A stretch of DNA of 64,000 nt from Paenibacillus rigui (GCF_002234615.1 NZ_NMQW01000057.1:1-64000), one strand, 5' to 3'. Positions 26,930 to 34,975 are shown, counted from the first letter of the stretch. Notes: generated from the sequence alone by a model not told the origin. Numbers and translations: made by a program.

Positions 26930-27508
26930 ATGATCAGTAACCGTGAAATAAAGGGGCAAATCGACGAGCTGACCGAACAGAATCAGTTTCTGACTCAAGA
27001 GCTTCAACAAATTAAGGAGTTACTGCAAAACCAAACCAAGCAGCAAAACAAAGGTCAAGGTCAAGATCAAGGACAGGACCAGGGGCAAGAGGGGCAGGGC
27101 CGTAAACAATCCCGTCAAAATCAGGAGCAAAGCGCGGAAAGCGGGTCCGGCGGACAAGATGGCGGTGACAGCATGGGTGCCGGCGGCCAGCAGGAGCAGC
27201 AAAGCGGACAGCAGGAGCAACAGGATCGGCACAGCCAGCAAGGACAAGGTCAGTCAAGTCAGCAAGACAATGATTCGAACAACCAAATCTTCGGTATTGC
27301 CAACGATTTTCTGAAATTGAAGGAGCTGACCAGCAGTCTGGAGAAAAAAATGCAGGAGTATACCTCCAGCAAATCGGGCGGCGGCGGTAGTTTAACGGAG
27401 GAAGATGTTATTAATCTGGTATTAAGCATGATGAACGGGATGATCGACTGGACGATGGATTTCGCCTCCAAGCCGAAGCAAGGTAACCAGCCTTCCCGTT
27501 TGCAGTGA
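26930..27508 (+). CDS. Gln/Gly-rich low-complexity protein with coiled-coil ends
   Basis: A 192-residue protein in three parts: an N-terminal coiled coil (about 1-38, IDELTEQNQFLTQELQQI), a long Gln/Gly/Ser/Asp-rich region (about 39-115, with GQDQGQ-type repeats), and a C-terminal segment (about 120-192) with a second short coiled coil and a hydrophobic VINLVLSMMNGMIDW helix. No signal peptide or transmembrane helix is clear. AAGGAG lies six bases before ATG 26930. Function is unknown; a scaffold or spore/cell-surface role is only a guess. Confidence 0.75.
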   Translation: MISNREIKGQIDELTEQNQFLTQELQQIKELLQNQTKQQNKGQGQDQGQDQGQEGQGRKQSRQNQEQSAESGSGGQDGGDSMGAGGQQEQQSGQQEQQDRHSQQGQGQSSQQDNDSNNQIFGIANDFLKLKELTSSLEKKMQEYTSSKSGGGGSLTEEDVINLVLSMMNGMIDWTMDFASKPKQGNQPSRLQ

Positions 27509-27536
27509 AGAGGGATCAACCGATCTCTCTTTTTTT
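27509..27536 (+). terminator. Intrinsic terminator after the Gln-rich gene
   Basis: AGAGGGATC pairs with GATCTCTCT around AACC and is followed by a T run. Confidence 0.85.
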
Positions 27537-27642
27537 ATATGTCTGCCCCGCAATCGCCATCCGGCACGGTTTACAATTGGAGAAGAACATTTTAAAAGGA
27601 AAATTTCTCTAGTATACTGGATTCAGGAGGTGGATGGATTGT

Positions 27643-28569
27643 ATGGAACGACGGCATCCGCAAGTGCACCGGATTCATGATGGTTCAAAGAATGCCCCCC
27701 GACTGGAGATTCACCAATCCTGGTGGGCGATGAGCGGGTTGGGGACTTCACAGCGGGAGTGGACAACGGAGGAAAAATTTGAAAAGCTCGCGGAGGCCGG
27801 CTTTACCGGAATTCTCGGCAGACTGCCCGCTCCGGAGGAGCAGGCATTGTGGCGCAAACTCCTGGACGAGTATCAACTCAGCTTCGGGGTACATTCGTTT
27901 CCTTCCCGACGTGAAGAATTGGCTTCCTTCCTGCAGGAAGCCAAGCGATTCGGAGTGCAGTACGTCAACTCCCAGGTCATGGACTCTTTCGTGACCGATG
28001 AAGCAGCGGTACAATTGCTGCACGAGCTTACGGAAGAAGCGGCAGCGGCCGGTCTTCCCTATTTGGTGGAAACCCATCGCGGGCGGGTCACTCAAGACCT
28101 GCACCGAACCGTAAGCTACGTCCAAGCCTTGCCCTCCCTTCGGCTGACCATCGATTTGTCACACTATGTTGTTGCCGGAGAGATGGTTGGGGAAAGCATG
28201 CTTCGCCAAGCGGAGCCGCTGTTTGACGTCCTGCTCCAGCGAACCTCGTCCCTCCACGGCCGCGTATCTAACGGTGAGCAGGTGCAGATCGACATCGGGG
28301 ATCAAGTGGAGTCGGAGCTGACCGCCCCATATTTGCGTTGGTGGAGCAAGGGGATGGCCTACTGGCTTCAGGATGCGCAGCCCGGCGATGTCCTGCCGTT
28401 CGTTAGCGAGCTGGGGCCTCCCGGCTATGCAATAACTTCAAGATCACACGGCGGTGCCGCTACGGAGATTTCCGACCGATGGCAGCAGGCCATGATCTTC
28501 AAGCAGCTGGCAGAGGAAGCTTGGCGACAAGCACACACTTTGCGCTTGGCATCATCCATAGATTCTTGA
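27643..28569 (+). CDS. Sugar phosphate isomerase/epimerase-like TIM-barrel protein
   Basis: About 308 residues with features of the AP-endonuclease-2/xylose isomerase-like barrel. Metal-ligand-type segments are LVETHRGRVTQD (Glu), LTIDLSHYVVAGE (Asp and His) and a late VSELGPPGY (Glu). The substrate is unknown; members act on sugars, cyclitols and their phosphates. Two starts are possible: ATG 27634 is only three bases after AGGAGG, while ATG 27643 is 12 bases after it; I list the latter. It has the same direction as the Gln-rich gene but its own strong ribosome site. Confidence 0.7.
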   Translation: MERRHPQVHRIHDGSKNAPRLEIHQSWWAMSGLGTSQREWTTEEKFEKLAEAGFTGILGRLPAPEEQALWRKLLDEYQLSFGVHSFPSRREELASFLQEAKRFGVQYVNSQVMDSFVTDEAAVQLLHELTEEAAAAGLPYLVETHRGRVTQDLHRTVSYVQALPSLRLTIDLSHYVVAGEMVGESMLRQAEPLFDVLLQRTSSLHGRVSNGEQVQIDIGDQVESELTAPYLRWWSKGMAYWLQDAQPGDVLPFVSELGPPGYAITSRSHGGAATEISDRWQQAMIFKQLAEEAWRQAHTLRLASSIDS

Positions 28570-28584
28570 ATGTTGGGTGTACAG

Positions 28585-28635
28585 CAAAAAGACCGGGCTT
28601 TGCTCCTCCCATGTGGAGATGGCAAAGCCCGGTCT
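28585..28635 (-). terminator. Intrinsic terminator after the thioesterase
   Basis: GACCGGGCTTTGC and GCAAAGCCCGGTC form 13-bp arms. A T run follows on the minus strand only, so it mainly ends the thioesterase transcript, though it lies between convergent genes. Confidence 0.8.
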
Positions 28636-28646
28636 CTCAAAATAGC

Positions 28647-29159
28647 TTATTCCCAAGGGAACTTCGTCGTCAAATGCCCCGAGAAGTTTTTGCTCTTTTC
28701 CCTGCGGATTCGCCGGAACTCGGCCCGATCCTCCGCCGTTTCATTCAGCCGCTTCTCTTCTTCGGTCTCGGGAACCACCTGCGGAACCGGTACCGGCTTC
28801 TTGTTTTCGTCCAATGCCACAAAGGTCAAGAACGAGGTCGCGGCAATACGGCGCTCGGCTGTTTTCAGATCCTCGGTCATCACCTTCACGAACACTTCCA
28901 TCGAGCTTTTTCCTGTATACGTTACAAAGGATTCCAGACAAACGGAATCCGTCGGCCGGATCGGAAACAGAAAGTCAACAGAGTCCGTGGACGCGGTCAC
29001 GACCGATCTTCTGCAATGCTTCGAAGCCGAGATCGATGCGATGTCGTCGATATAAGCCATCAGCTTGCCGCCGAACAGTGTATTATGGTTGTTGACGTCG
29101 GTTGGAAATACACGCGACGTTTTGTAGCATCTGGACTCCTTGGCAAATCTTTGTTCCAT
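28647..29159 (-). CDS. Acyl-CoA thioesterase (hotdog fold, YkhA-like)
   Basis: A 170-residue single hotdog-domain acyl-CoA hydrolase, similar to B. subtilis YkhA and the cytosolic acyl-CoA hydrolases. The key helix segment DVNNHNTLFGGKLMAYIDDIA carries the conserved Asn and Asp, and the C-terminal part is charged and helical (RRIRREKSK). It would free fatty acids from CoA and tune CoA pools. It ends in a strong hairpin terminator and is divergent from rpiA. Confidence 0.92.
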   Translation of the reverse strand: MEQRFAKESRCYKTSRVFPTDVNNHNTLFGGKLMAYIDDIASISASKHCRRSVVTASTDSVDFLFPIRPTDSVCLESFVTYTGKSSMEVFVKVMTEDLKTAERRIAATSFLTFVALDENKKPVPVPQVVPETEEEKRLNETAEDRAEFRRIRREKSKNFSGHLTTKFPWE

Positions 29160-29353
29160 GATGTTTCATCCCCCAATGGTTTACCGGACAAGCCCGGTCT
29201 TCTATTTATTCATACTATAAGTTATCGCATGAACTTGAGCAATACTTTCCGATGACCCTTTTTGGTTTTAGCAGCTTCTTTTAGCTTTCCCGTTGCAGCC
29301 TGCTTGCCATAGCCTTTTTGGGGAGGTTTAATAATAGAGAGAGGAGTGATCCG

Positions 29354-30022
29354 ATGCATGCGAAAAAAATAGCTGCCGAGAAGGCGGTTGAGTGGATTCA
29401 GGATGGAATGACAGTAGGTCTTGGGACAGGCAGCACAGCGTATTGGGCCATTCAAAGCATCGCTGCACGCGTAAAGGATGGGCTAAGCATTAGAGCTGTC
29501 GCCAGCTCCACCTCATCGGAGGATCTGGCCCGGGAGCTTGGTATTCCTCTTGTTCCTTTCGCCGACGTCGAAACCATAGATATGACCATCGATGGGGCCG
29601 ATGAGGTGGACGATCAATTAAGCTTGATCAAGGGCGGAGGAGGCGCACTGCTCCGGGAAAAAATACTTGCCGCTAGCAGCAGGCGGCTCATCATCATCGT
29701 GGATGCGTCCAAGCGGGTCAAGCAGTTGGGCCGCTTCCCTCTACCGGTAGAAATCGTCCCCTTTGCGGCGAATTTAACGCTAGCCCAAATTAAAGCGTTA
29801 GGTTGTCTTCCTGAGCTTCGCTTGAAGGACGGCCAGCCCTTCGTCACCGATAACGGCAATTGGATCGCCGACTGCCGCTTCCGTACGATTGAAGAGCCCG
29901 GATCCCTGGAAACACAGCTCAACCTGATTCCAGGCGTGGTGGAGAATGGGCTGTTCGTCCATAGGGCGAGCTCCGTCATCGTAGGTTATGAAGATGGTAC
30001 CGTGCAAACCTTTACACGGTAA
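29354..30022 (+). CDS. rpiA: Ribose-5-phosphate isomerase A
   Basis: A 222-residue enzyme of the pentose phosphate pathway that interconverts ribose-5-phosphate and ribulose-5-phosphate. Standard motifs are GLGTGSTAYWAI (phosphate loop), TIDGADEVD (catalytic Asp) and KGGGGALLREKI. ATG 29354 is preferred, with AGAGGAG eight bases upstream; the open frame before it has no similarity. Length is normal. A dispersed repeat and then a terminator follow the gene. Confidence 0.96.
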   Translation: MHAKKIAAEKAVEWIQDGMTVGLGTGSTAYWAIQSIAARVKDGLSIRAVASSTSSEDLARELGIPLVPFADVETIDMTIDGADEVDDQLSLIKGGGGALLREKILAASSRRLIIIVDASKRVKQLGRFPLPVEIVPFAANLTLAQIKALGCLPELRLKDGQPFVTDNGNWIADCRFRTIEEPGSLETQLNLIPGVVENGLFVHRASSVIVGYEDGTVQTFTR

Positions 30023-30040
30023 GTGCGCAGAGCACCATGA

Positions 30041-30068
30041 ATAACCGGCTTCGCCATCTTTCAAGATG
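30041..30068. repeat. Dispersed hairpin repeat, copy 1
   Basis: ATAACCGGCTTCGCCATC and the next ten bases match 33331-33358 in 26 of 28 positions. CATCTT and AAGATG can form a small hairpin. It lies 18 bases after the rpiA stop codon. Confidence 0.6.
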
Positions 30069-30111
30069 AAAAAGGACAAGCCCCTCCATGTTGGGTGAGC
30101 TTGTCCTTTTT
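30069..30111. terminator. Bidirectional intrinsic terminator after rpiA
   Basis: AAAAAGGACAAGC and GCTTGTCCTTTTT are exact complements. It can serve rpiA and the small minus-strand gene beyond. Confidence 0.9.
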
Positions 30112-30126
30112 GGGCTGTTATCCTTG

Positions 30127-30324
30127 TTACATGCCCACAATTTCAAAGCGGTTCACGGGTCTGAACAACCGTTTGCCTTCAATCGCAACATGATCGTCTG
30201 AATAAGCGGTTATTTTGCCTGGCGGATAAATCGTGATATGCCCTTGAGTCGCTTTGATAATATAGCCCATTTTTTTTGCTTCTTCAAAATCATGATCTCC
30301 TACCAAGTAATGTCCAATTTCCAT
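30127..30324 (-). CDS. Small hypothetical protein, 65 residues
   Basis: MEIGHYLVGDHDFEEAKK starts a 65-residue, mostly beta-strand protein of unknown role. The ATG at 30324 has GAGGAGG eight bases upstream, which is a strong ribosome site; the frame is open further but without one. No membrane segment or known motif is seen. It is convergent with rpiA and shares the terminator between them. Confidence 0.7.
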   Translation of the reverse strand: MEIGHYLVGDHDFEEAKKMGYIIKATQGHITIYPPGKITAYSDDHVAIEGKRLFRPVNRFEIVGM

Positions 30325-30466
30325 TATGGTTTCCTCCTCAAGGTGGCAAAGCAGTATTGTCAAATGATTATACCACATTCATCGCCCGAAGAAACGTTTC
30401 GGTATAATCCGAGTCTTTTGGGCAAACATAACAATAATTGCAATATAGAAAGGCGGATGTTTTCCC

Positions 30467-30655
30467 ATGATTCAATGGATTAAGAGCATTAACTTACTAT
30501 GGGCTTTTATTGTACTCTTCGCGTTTCACGGGCTGCTGTATTATTCCCTGGGCACGCCGGGCTGGTTTACCGTCACATTGATGGCCTCCGCCGTGGATAC
30601 GGCTGTTCTTGCGGTTGTCCAGAAGGTACTGCCGGCCCAAACCAAGCAGAGGTAA
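30467..30655 (+). CDS. Small membrane protein, two helices
   Basis: A 62-residue protein made almost wholly of two hydrophobic helices (LLWAFIVLFAFHGLLYYSL and WFTVTLMASAVDTAVLAVV) with a basic tail. AAGGCGG lies 11 bases before the ATG. It is convergent with the GIY-YIG gene and ends 8 bases from its stop. The family is not recognised. Confidence 0.7.
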   Translation: MIQWIKSINLLWAFIVLFAFHGLLYYSLGTPGWFTVTLMASAVDTAVLAVVQKVLPAQTKQR

Positions 30656-30663
30656 GCTGAGGA

Positions 30664-31821
30664 TTATTCGTTGTAGCCCTTCTCCCCAAAGGGCTGCAGC
30701 TTCTCTATCCATTGTTGTTCCATAGCGGCAAGCTGCTGGCTGATCGGTGCATCCGGGGCGCTGCTGCCCGGCTTGAATTCCTCGAGCACCTCGAATACGA
30801 AGGCTTCCTCTCCGAATTCCTTCCAATCCTTTTGCAGGCCTTTAATCCTGCTGCCTTTCATCTTCAGCTCGAACTGCAGCCTATTCCATACCGCGTCCAG
30901 ATTCGGACTGCTCCCGACGAACAGCTTCCCGTTCTCTGTGTTTCGCACCTGATATACTCCCGCTGCATTCTTTCTCTCTTTGTAAGCAGCGAGCAGCTCT
31001 TGACGCCTTTCCTCCGTCATCGCGGGGATTCCCTCATTCACCCAATACGCGCTGCCGTCTTCTTCCCGGTCCATGAAGCCATATTCGATCATGTAGCGTC
31101 TCAAGGTCACATAATCGTGGAACGCAGCTTGAAGCAAGGTGTTGACCTCTTTCTCCGTATAGCGTTTGCCCACTTCAAAACGGGATATCAGGTGTCGCAA
31201 AATGACCAGCTTCCGTTTCTCCTTCTTCGGAAAACTGCTGAGCGGGCCTTCCGGGCCTTCTTTGAAATAATTCAGAATGATCGTATGATACTCATCCTCT
31301 GTGGTTGCATAGCGCTCATCACGCACCGTCGCGGTACGGTGAATTTCCACGAGCTGCTGCTTCCTGGCGGGCTTCTCCTGTTCTTTACCGCCACTCCTCT
31401 GCTGCTGCTCCAGCAGCTCCATGATGGCCAGGAACAGCTTCGCCTGCTTCTCCTTCTCCCGAAGCGCAAAACGGTGGTTGCGAATCGTCGAAGTGCTTCC
31501 TCCGTCCAGCTGTTTTACAATCTCCTGATCATTAAAGCCGTCATAAAATAGACGCAGCAAATTTTTTTGCAGGTCCGTCAAACCTGTCAGCTTTTTGTTA
31601 AGACCCAACAAATAATCAAACATCGAGCCGTGCTCCTGCCGAAGATGAAGCTTGGCATATTTCTCCGCCTCATAGAAATGATCGCCCTCTGCGTAAATGA
31701 TGCCCTTCTCGAACGATTTGCCGCAAACGAGGCAGTCAAAGGTTTCCGTAGTGGCTTGATAGGAATAACCGCGTACAATCTCGTGCAGGGGTGCCTTCCA
31801 CAACGCATCGACCTGATCCAT
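30664..31821 (-). CDS. Multidomain DNA-binding protein with DUF2087 and GIY-YIG-like domains
   Basis: About 385 residues in four parts. A Cys2His2-like element (CLVCGKSF...HLRQEHG) is near residues 30-65. A LuxR-type helix-turn-helix segment (LTDLQKNLLRLFYDGFNDQEIV) follows. A DUF2087 domain (LSSFPKKEKRKLVILRHL) is central. The C-terminal domain is GIY-YIG-like (GVYQVRNTENGKLFVGSS), with Phe-Val-Gly in place of Tyr-Ile-Gly. DUF2087 proteins are commonly linked to transcription control, so a regulator with a nuclease-derived module is likely, perhaps without cutting activity. ATG 31821 has TGAGGAAG upstream. It is a stand-alone gene with an AT-rich promoter region. Confidence 0.8.
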   Translation of the reverse strand: MDQVDALWKAPLHEIVRGYSYQATTETFDCLVCGKSFEKGIIYAEGDHFYEAEKYAKLHLRQEHGSMFDYLLGLNKKLTGLTDLQKNLLRLFYDGFNDQEIVKQLDGGSTSTIRNHRFALREKEKQAKLFLAIMELLEQQQRSGGKEQEKPARKQQLVEIHRTATVRDERYATTEDEYHTIILNYFKEGPEGPLSSFPKKEKRKLVILRHLISRFEVGKRYTEKEVNTLLQAAFHDYVTLRRYMIEYGFMDREEDGSAYWVNEGIPAMTEERRQELLAAYKERKNAAGVYQVRNTENGKLFVGSSPNLDAVWNRLQFELKMKGSRIKGLQKDWKEFGEEAFVFEVLEEFKPGSSAPDAPISQQLAAMEQQWIEKLQPFGEKGYNE

Positions 31822-31947
31822 ATATAAACACTTCCTCATTACGTTTATTTAATATATAGACAATATAACTTTTCGTTTATATAATTGTCAAGACTTAGCC
31901 AAATAAAAAGCAGCCCAACTTCGGTTAAAGTTGAAGACTGCTCTCGA

Positions 31948-32247
31948 CTATTCCTGCAATTGCGCGATTAACTCCCCGTCTCTTTGGATTACCTTGAATT
32001 CAGCCAGCCCTTTGGCCGGTACATTCAGGCAGGCACCTGTATGCGGATTGAACGTCCATCCATGCATCGGACAAACCAATTCCCCATCCTCCCACTCCAC
32101 CCATTGTCCGGCGTGAGGACATTTTCGGGACACAAGCCTGAACGTTTCGCCATCCTTAAGCACATAACAGGGTCGACCCTCCAGCTCAACCTCAGCCGGC
32201 AGCTCCTGATCAAAACGGCTCACTGGACCTAATACGATTTCGTTCAT
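31948..32247 (-). CDS. Rieske 2Fe-2S ferredoxin-like protein
   Basis: A 99-residue soluble Rieske domain that would hold a 2Fe-2S cluster through two Cys and two His: CPHAG near residue 45 and CPMHGW about 17 residues later. This is the small-subunit or stand-alone ferredoxin type (NirD-like or dioxygenase-ferredoxin-like). No oxidase or nitrite reductase gene is next to it, so its electron partner is unknown. ATG 32247 has GGAAGGAG about seven bases upstream. Confidence 0.93.
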   Translation of the reverse strand: MNEIVLGPVSRFDQELPAEVELEGRPCYVLKDGETFRLVSRKCPHAGQWVEWEDGELVCPMHGWTFNPHTGACLNVPAKGLAEFKVIQRDGELIAQLQE

Positions 32248-32451
32248 ATAACAAATCTCCTTCCAACAGCAATAGCTTAAAGCTTCGACACAATGGATCC
32301 CCATTCCTCTTCTTCACTTAACCCGGCCGGCTGCCCGTCACAATTTTATGAATTCTTATTTGGAATCATTGATTATTTTACGTATTACCGCTAATATTAA
32401 TCCTTGTGCCAACAAAGCCGAGAACCAACAAAACCGGAGGTGAAGATTCCT

Positions 32452-32646
32452 TTGCAGACCGACACAACCAAACCCGATGTAGCGCCCGTACCGATATGGA
32501 GATGCAAAAATAAAGAATGCAAATCATGGATACGTGAGGAAATGGCTCCCCCTTCCCCCGTTTGCCCACTTTGCAGCGGCGCCATGATCAAAAGCATCAA
32601 GCACCTGCCCAAGCTGATGAATAAGTACAAGGCTCCAAAAAAATAA
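32452..32646 (+). CDS. YdjO-like cold-inducible family protein with zinc-ribbon pattern
   Basis: About 64 residues with two Cys pairs (CKNKEC and CPLC) separated by SWIREEMAPPSPV, matching the small YdjO family of Bacillales. A zinc ribbon is likely; the role is unknown. The start is most likely TTG 32452, because GGAGGTG lies nine bases upstream; no ATG is available in a sensible place. A terminator hairpin follows. Confidence 0.75.
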   Translation: MQTDTTKPDVAPVPIWRCKNKECKSWIREEMAPPSPVCPLCSGAMIKSIKHLPKLMNKYKAPKK

Positions 32647-32682
32647 AAGGCTTGCTCCGAGGGCTTGCCTACATATGAATGG

Positions 32683-32713
32683 AAAAAGCCGTTCTTCTAC
32701 GAAGTCCGGCTTT
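32683..32713. terminator. Hairpin terminator between convergent small genes
   Basis: AAAGCCG pairs with CGGCTTT; the T run is better on the minus strand, so it mainly serves the gene at 32718. Confidence 0.6.
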
Positions 32714-32717
32714 ACTC

Positions 32718-32969
32718 TTAGCTTTGAAATTCTGTAGAAATACCGCCCATTTGCTGCAGCTTCTCAATCTCCTTGCATAGCTCATGCTGCCATTCCACAT
32801 CCTTCGTCATGGAAGCGGCAAGAGATAAATTATAAAGCCGTGACAGCTTTCTTGCATAAATAGCATTATAATGCAGGCATGCCGACATTTCCGATGCCTC
32901 TTCCTCCGTTAATCCCCTTTTCTGCTGCAATGTCCAAAGCTCCGCTAATCTCCAATGTACCGATAGCAT
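32718..32969 (-). CDS. Small hypothetical protein, DUF7667-like
   Basis: An 83-residue helical protein beginning LSVHWRLAELWTLQQKRGLTEEE, which resembles a family of unknown function common in Paenibacillus (DUF7667 as I recall it). GGGAGG lies eight bases before the ATG. No catalytic motif or membrane segment is seen. Confidence 0.75.
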   Translation of the reverse strand: MLSVHWRLAELWTLQQKRGLTEEEASEMSACLHYNAIYARKLSRLYNLSLAASMTKDVEWQHELCKEIEKLQQMGGISTEFQS

Positions 32970-33115
32970 TCCTGCTTCCTCCCAACCAGTTATTAGTAGC
33001 TAGTATGGGCATAGAAAAAACAAAATAGACGGAAGCCCCGCGGATCTACTGAAACAATACGGAGAGGTTAGCGTATACATATATAACTTCAATTTAAAGG
33101 GACGAGGTGGTTACG

Positions 33116-33304
33116 ATGTATTTATTGGCGATTTTACTTCCTCCAGTGGCTGTACTTTTCTGCGGCAAACCGTTCCAAGCCTTCATTAACCTGATTCTAA
33201 CGTTATGCTTCTGGCTGCCTGGCGCCATTCACGCTTGCATGGTCGTCCACGAACGGAAGCAGGACAAACGAATGGAGCGTATGGCGCGGTACCTGGATAA
33301 ATAA
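33116..33304 (+). CDS. YqaE/Pmp3 family membrane protein
   Basis: A 62-residue protein of two hydrophobic helices: MYLLAILLPPVAVLFCGKP, and INLILTLCFWLPGAIHACMV. This is the UPF0057 (YqaE/Pmp3) pattern, with the conserved PPVAV and LPGAIHA motifs. Members sit in the plasma membrane and are linked to stress or ion balance. ATG 33116 has GAGGTGG seven bases upstream. A dispersed repeat follows the stop codon. Confidence 0.9.
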   Translation: MYLLAILLPPVAVLFCGKPFQAFINLILTLCFWLPGAIHACMVVHERKQDKRMERMARYLDK

Positions 33305-33330
33305 CCGAAAGCTCCTATACAAAGCTAAGG

Positions 33331-33358
33331 ATAAACGGCTTCGCCATCTTTCAGGATG
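33331..33358. repeat. Dispersed hairpin repeat, copy 2
   Basis: ATAAACGGCTTCGCCATC and the next ten bases match 30041-30068 in 26 of 28 positions. Here the hairpin is GCCATC with GATGGC. It lies 26 bases after a plus-strand stop codon, as copy 1 does for rpiA. Confidence 0.6.
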
Positions 33359-33416
33359 GCCTGCCTTTGTCAAGGTAGACGAAAGTTGTGAAACGTTTAC
33401 TTTCCTATCTGCTTAC

Positions 33417-33443
33417 AAAAACAGGCTGCCGAGGGCAGCCTGT
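33417..33443 (-). terminator. Intrinsic terminator
   Basis: ACAGGCTGCC and GGCAGCCTGT form a 10-bp stem with a three-base loop; TTTTTG follows on the minus strand, immediately after the stop codon of the 95-residue gene. Confidence 0.85.
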
Positions 33444-33730
33444 CAATGTACCGGTTTCGTTTGCACATGCGATTTGAGAGGGCGTACAACCAGATTCATT
33501 CCATCGACCAACCCTTGAAGATAAATTATTTTTTCCTTATTGTCATGTTCATTCGCAGCCGCTTCAGACAATTTCCTGCGGAATTTTGTCTGTGTTTCCT
33601 CAAGATTGTGAACAATTTCGGTGAGCTCCGTTACCGCTTTGCGGCACTCCGTAAAGTCTTCCTCACTGAAAATCTCTTTGTTGCGGCTGATGAGATCATC
33701 AATAAAATCATGATAGTGGACTGTATCCAT
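33443..33730 (-). CDS. Hypothetical protein, 95 residues, helical
   Basis: The protein is highly charged and probably all helical, with a coiled-coil centre (VTELTEIVHNLEETQTKF). It is not recognised. A very strong GGAGGAGGT ribosome site lies before the ATG, and its own terminator follows directly. Confidence 0.7.
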   Translation of the reverse strand: MDTVHYHDFIDDLISRNKEIFSEEDFTECRKAVTELTEIVHNLEETQTKFRRKLSEAAANEHDNKEKIIYLQGLVDGMNLVVRPLKSHVQTKPVH

Positions 33731-33872
33731 CGTTATTTTTACCTCCTCCGTAACCCAACCTATTTTCTGTAAAAGGTGGCGTTTCTATGCATTAGAGGAG
33801 GCAAAAAAGCGTTGAATCCGCTTGCTAATGACAAGCAACCGAGTGTTTCCTTTGAAGGAAGGCTGAGGATGG

Positions 33873-34133
33873 TTAGGTCCAGCCCCAGAAAAAGCCGTCA
33901 CGGTCCCAAGCTACCCTGCCGCCGTGGAGCTTCTTGAACAATTTCTTCACTTCTTTGGAGATCGATACGTTGCCGTTCTCGTTCGTATAAATATAGGACT
34001 CTCCATAATGCTCCGTAATATAGCGGACCGCCTCGGTCTGATATAAAATACCTGCAAACTTGACTTCCTTCAGCATCCATTGAGCAATTTCTTCCGCCTT
34101 ACTTTCCAATGGGATCTCTCCTTGTCCGTTCAT
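33873..34133 (-). CDS. DUF6953-like small protein
   Basis: An 86-residue protein with the pattern AEEIAQWMLKEV, then YIYTNENGNVSISKEVKKLF and VAWDRDGFFW, matching a family of unknown function seen in Firmicutes (DUF6953 as I recall it). Its ATG overlaps the stop of the upstream gene by four bases (ATGA), so translation is coupled to that gene. Confidence 0.8.
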   Translation of the reverse strand: MNGQGEIPLESKAEEIAQWMLKEVKFAGILYQTEAVRYITEHYGESYIYTNENGNVSISKEVKKLFKKLHGGRVAWDRDGFFWGWT

Positions 34134-34501
34134 TTCTCATCTTGACGATTGATTTTAATGCCCCATACCGTGTCTTTCCGATAGCTGCCGGCCTCAAGCC
34201 ATGCAGGAATCCGTTCATCCGATGGATAGTGCTGCTCCAAATATTGGGCGAAGATCTGAATAAATCGTATTTCCAGGTTCAATTTGTTATAGTCACTGGG
34301 GTATTGATCTAAGGCGGCGAGGTGTTTCTCCCATAGCGGCAAATCCTCCGGTGTGCTTTGCCCTTGCAGCTGCTGCCCAACGAGATGCCTTAGTCCTGCG
34401 GCCGCTTGGCCAAGCGGTCCCGAGCTTTTCACAAGCCGATTCACCGCGACTCCTGCTCCGATCAGAAGTGCGAGTCCGAGCCAAGCCCATATTCCGTTCA
34501 T
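34130..34501 (-). CDS. Membrane-anchored hypothetical protein
   Basis: A 123-residue protein with one N-terminal membrane helix (IWAWLGLALLIGAGVAV) and a hydrophilic helical body predicted to face the cytoplasm. GGGGAGAG precedes the ATG at 34501. Its last codons overlap the start of the DUF6953-like gene by four bases, so the two form an operon. The role is unknown. Confidence 0.7.
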   Translation of the reverse strand: MNGIWAWLGLALLIGAGVAVNRLVKSSGPLGQAAAGLRHLVGQQLQGQSTPEDLPLWEKHLAALDQYPSDYNKLNLEIRFIQIFAQYLEQHYPSDERIPAWLEAGSYRKDTVWGIKINRQDEK

Positions 34502-34541
34502 CAATTCTCTCCCCTCTCATCCGTTCCTTCCACGGCTCCTG

Positions 34542-34748
34542 CTATTCCGATAGTACCTGCCGCGTCTGCTGCTTCGCCGCTTCTCTCGGACGCTGCATAT
34601 ACTCGAGAATATACCCGTCCAACGTTCTGCTGATCTGCTGTACCTCAGGATGCTGTAAATTAAATTTTCTCCTCGCGGCCACATCGATAAGCATCTTCTT
34701 TAAATCCTCGATCATCTGCCCCAGACCTTCGCTATCCAACCTGTTCAC
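34542..34748 (-). CDS. Spo0E-like aspartyl-phosphate phosphatase
   Basis: A short protein (about 68 residues from GTG 34748) with the Spo0E family core: IEDLKKMLIDVAARRKF, then HPEVQQISRTLDGYILEYM, which has the S-x-x-L-D motif. Members remove phosphate from Spo0A~P and so delay sporulation. The start is uncertain: the frame is open to a TTG at 34784, and a TTG at 34739 also has GGCGGGTG upstream. It lies just upstream of the membrane-protein operon on the same strand. Confidence 0.8.
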   Translation of the reverse strand: MNRLDSEGLGQMIEDLKKMLIDVAARRKFNLQHPEVQQISRTLDGYILEYMQRPREAAKQQTRQVLSE

Positions 34749-34975
34749 CCGCCTGCACGCTCCATAAATCCCCTTTTCATTCAATCGTCAGCACATGGAC
34801 ATCATACCGGATTATTATACCTTTTAGGCAAATGTTACACAATATGAGAGCGGCGGAAGAGATTTCATTTGAAGCCATAGACCGGTTAAGCATCGGACCT
34901 GCCAGCAAAGGATAGCTACTTACTTTAACGTTAGAGAAGCACCTCACGGTAACTAAATGAACTCTTTTTCAGCTC

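Noticed and set aside
29222..29455. Minus-strand frame of 77 codons between the thioesterase and rpiA
   Set aside because: It has a basic C-terminus but no ribosome site or known family, and it overlaps the rpiA start.
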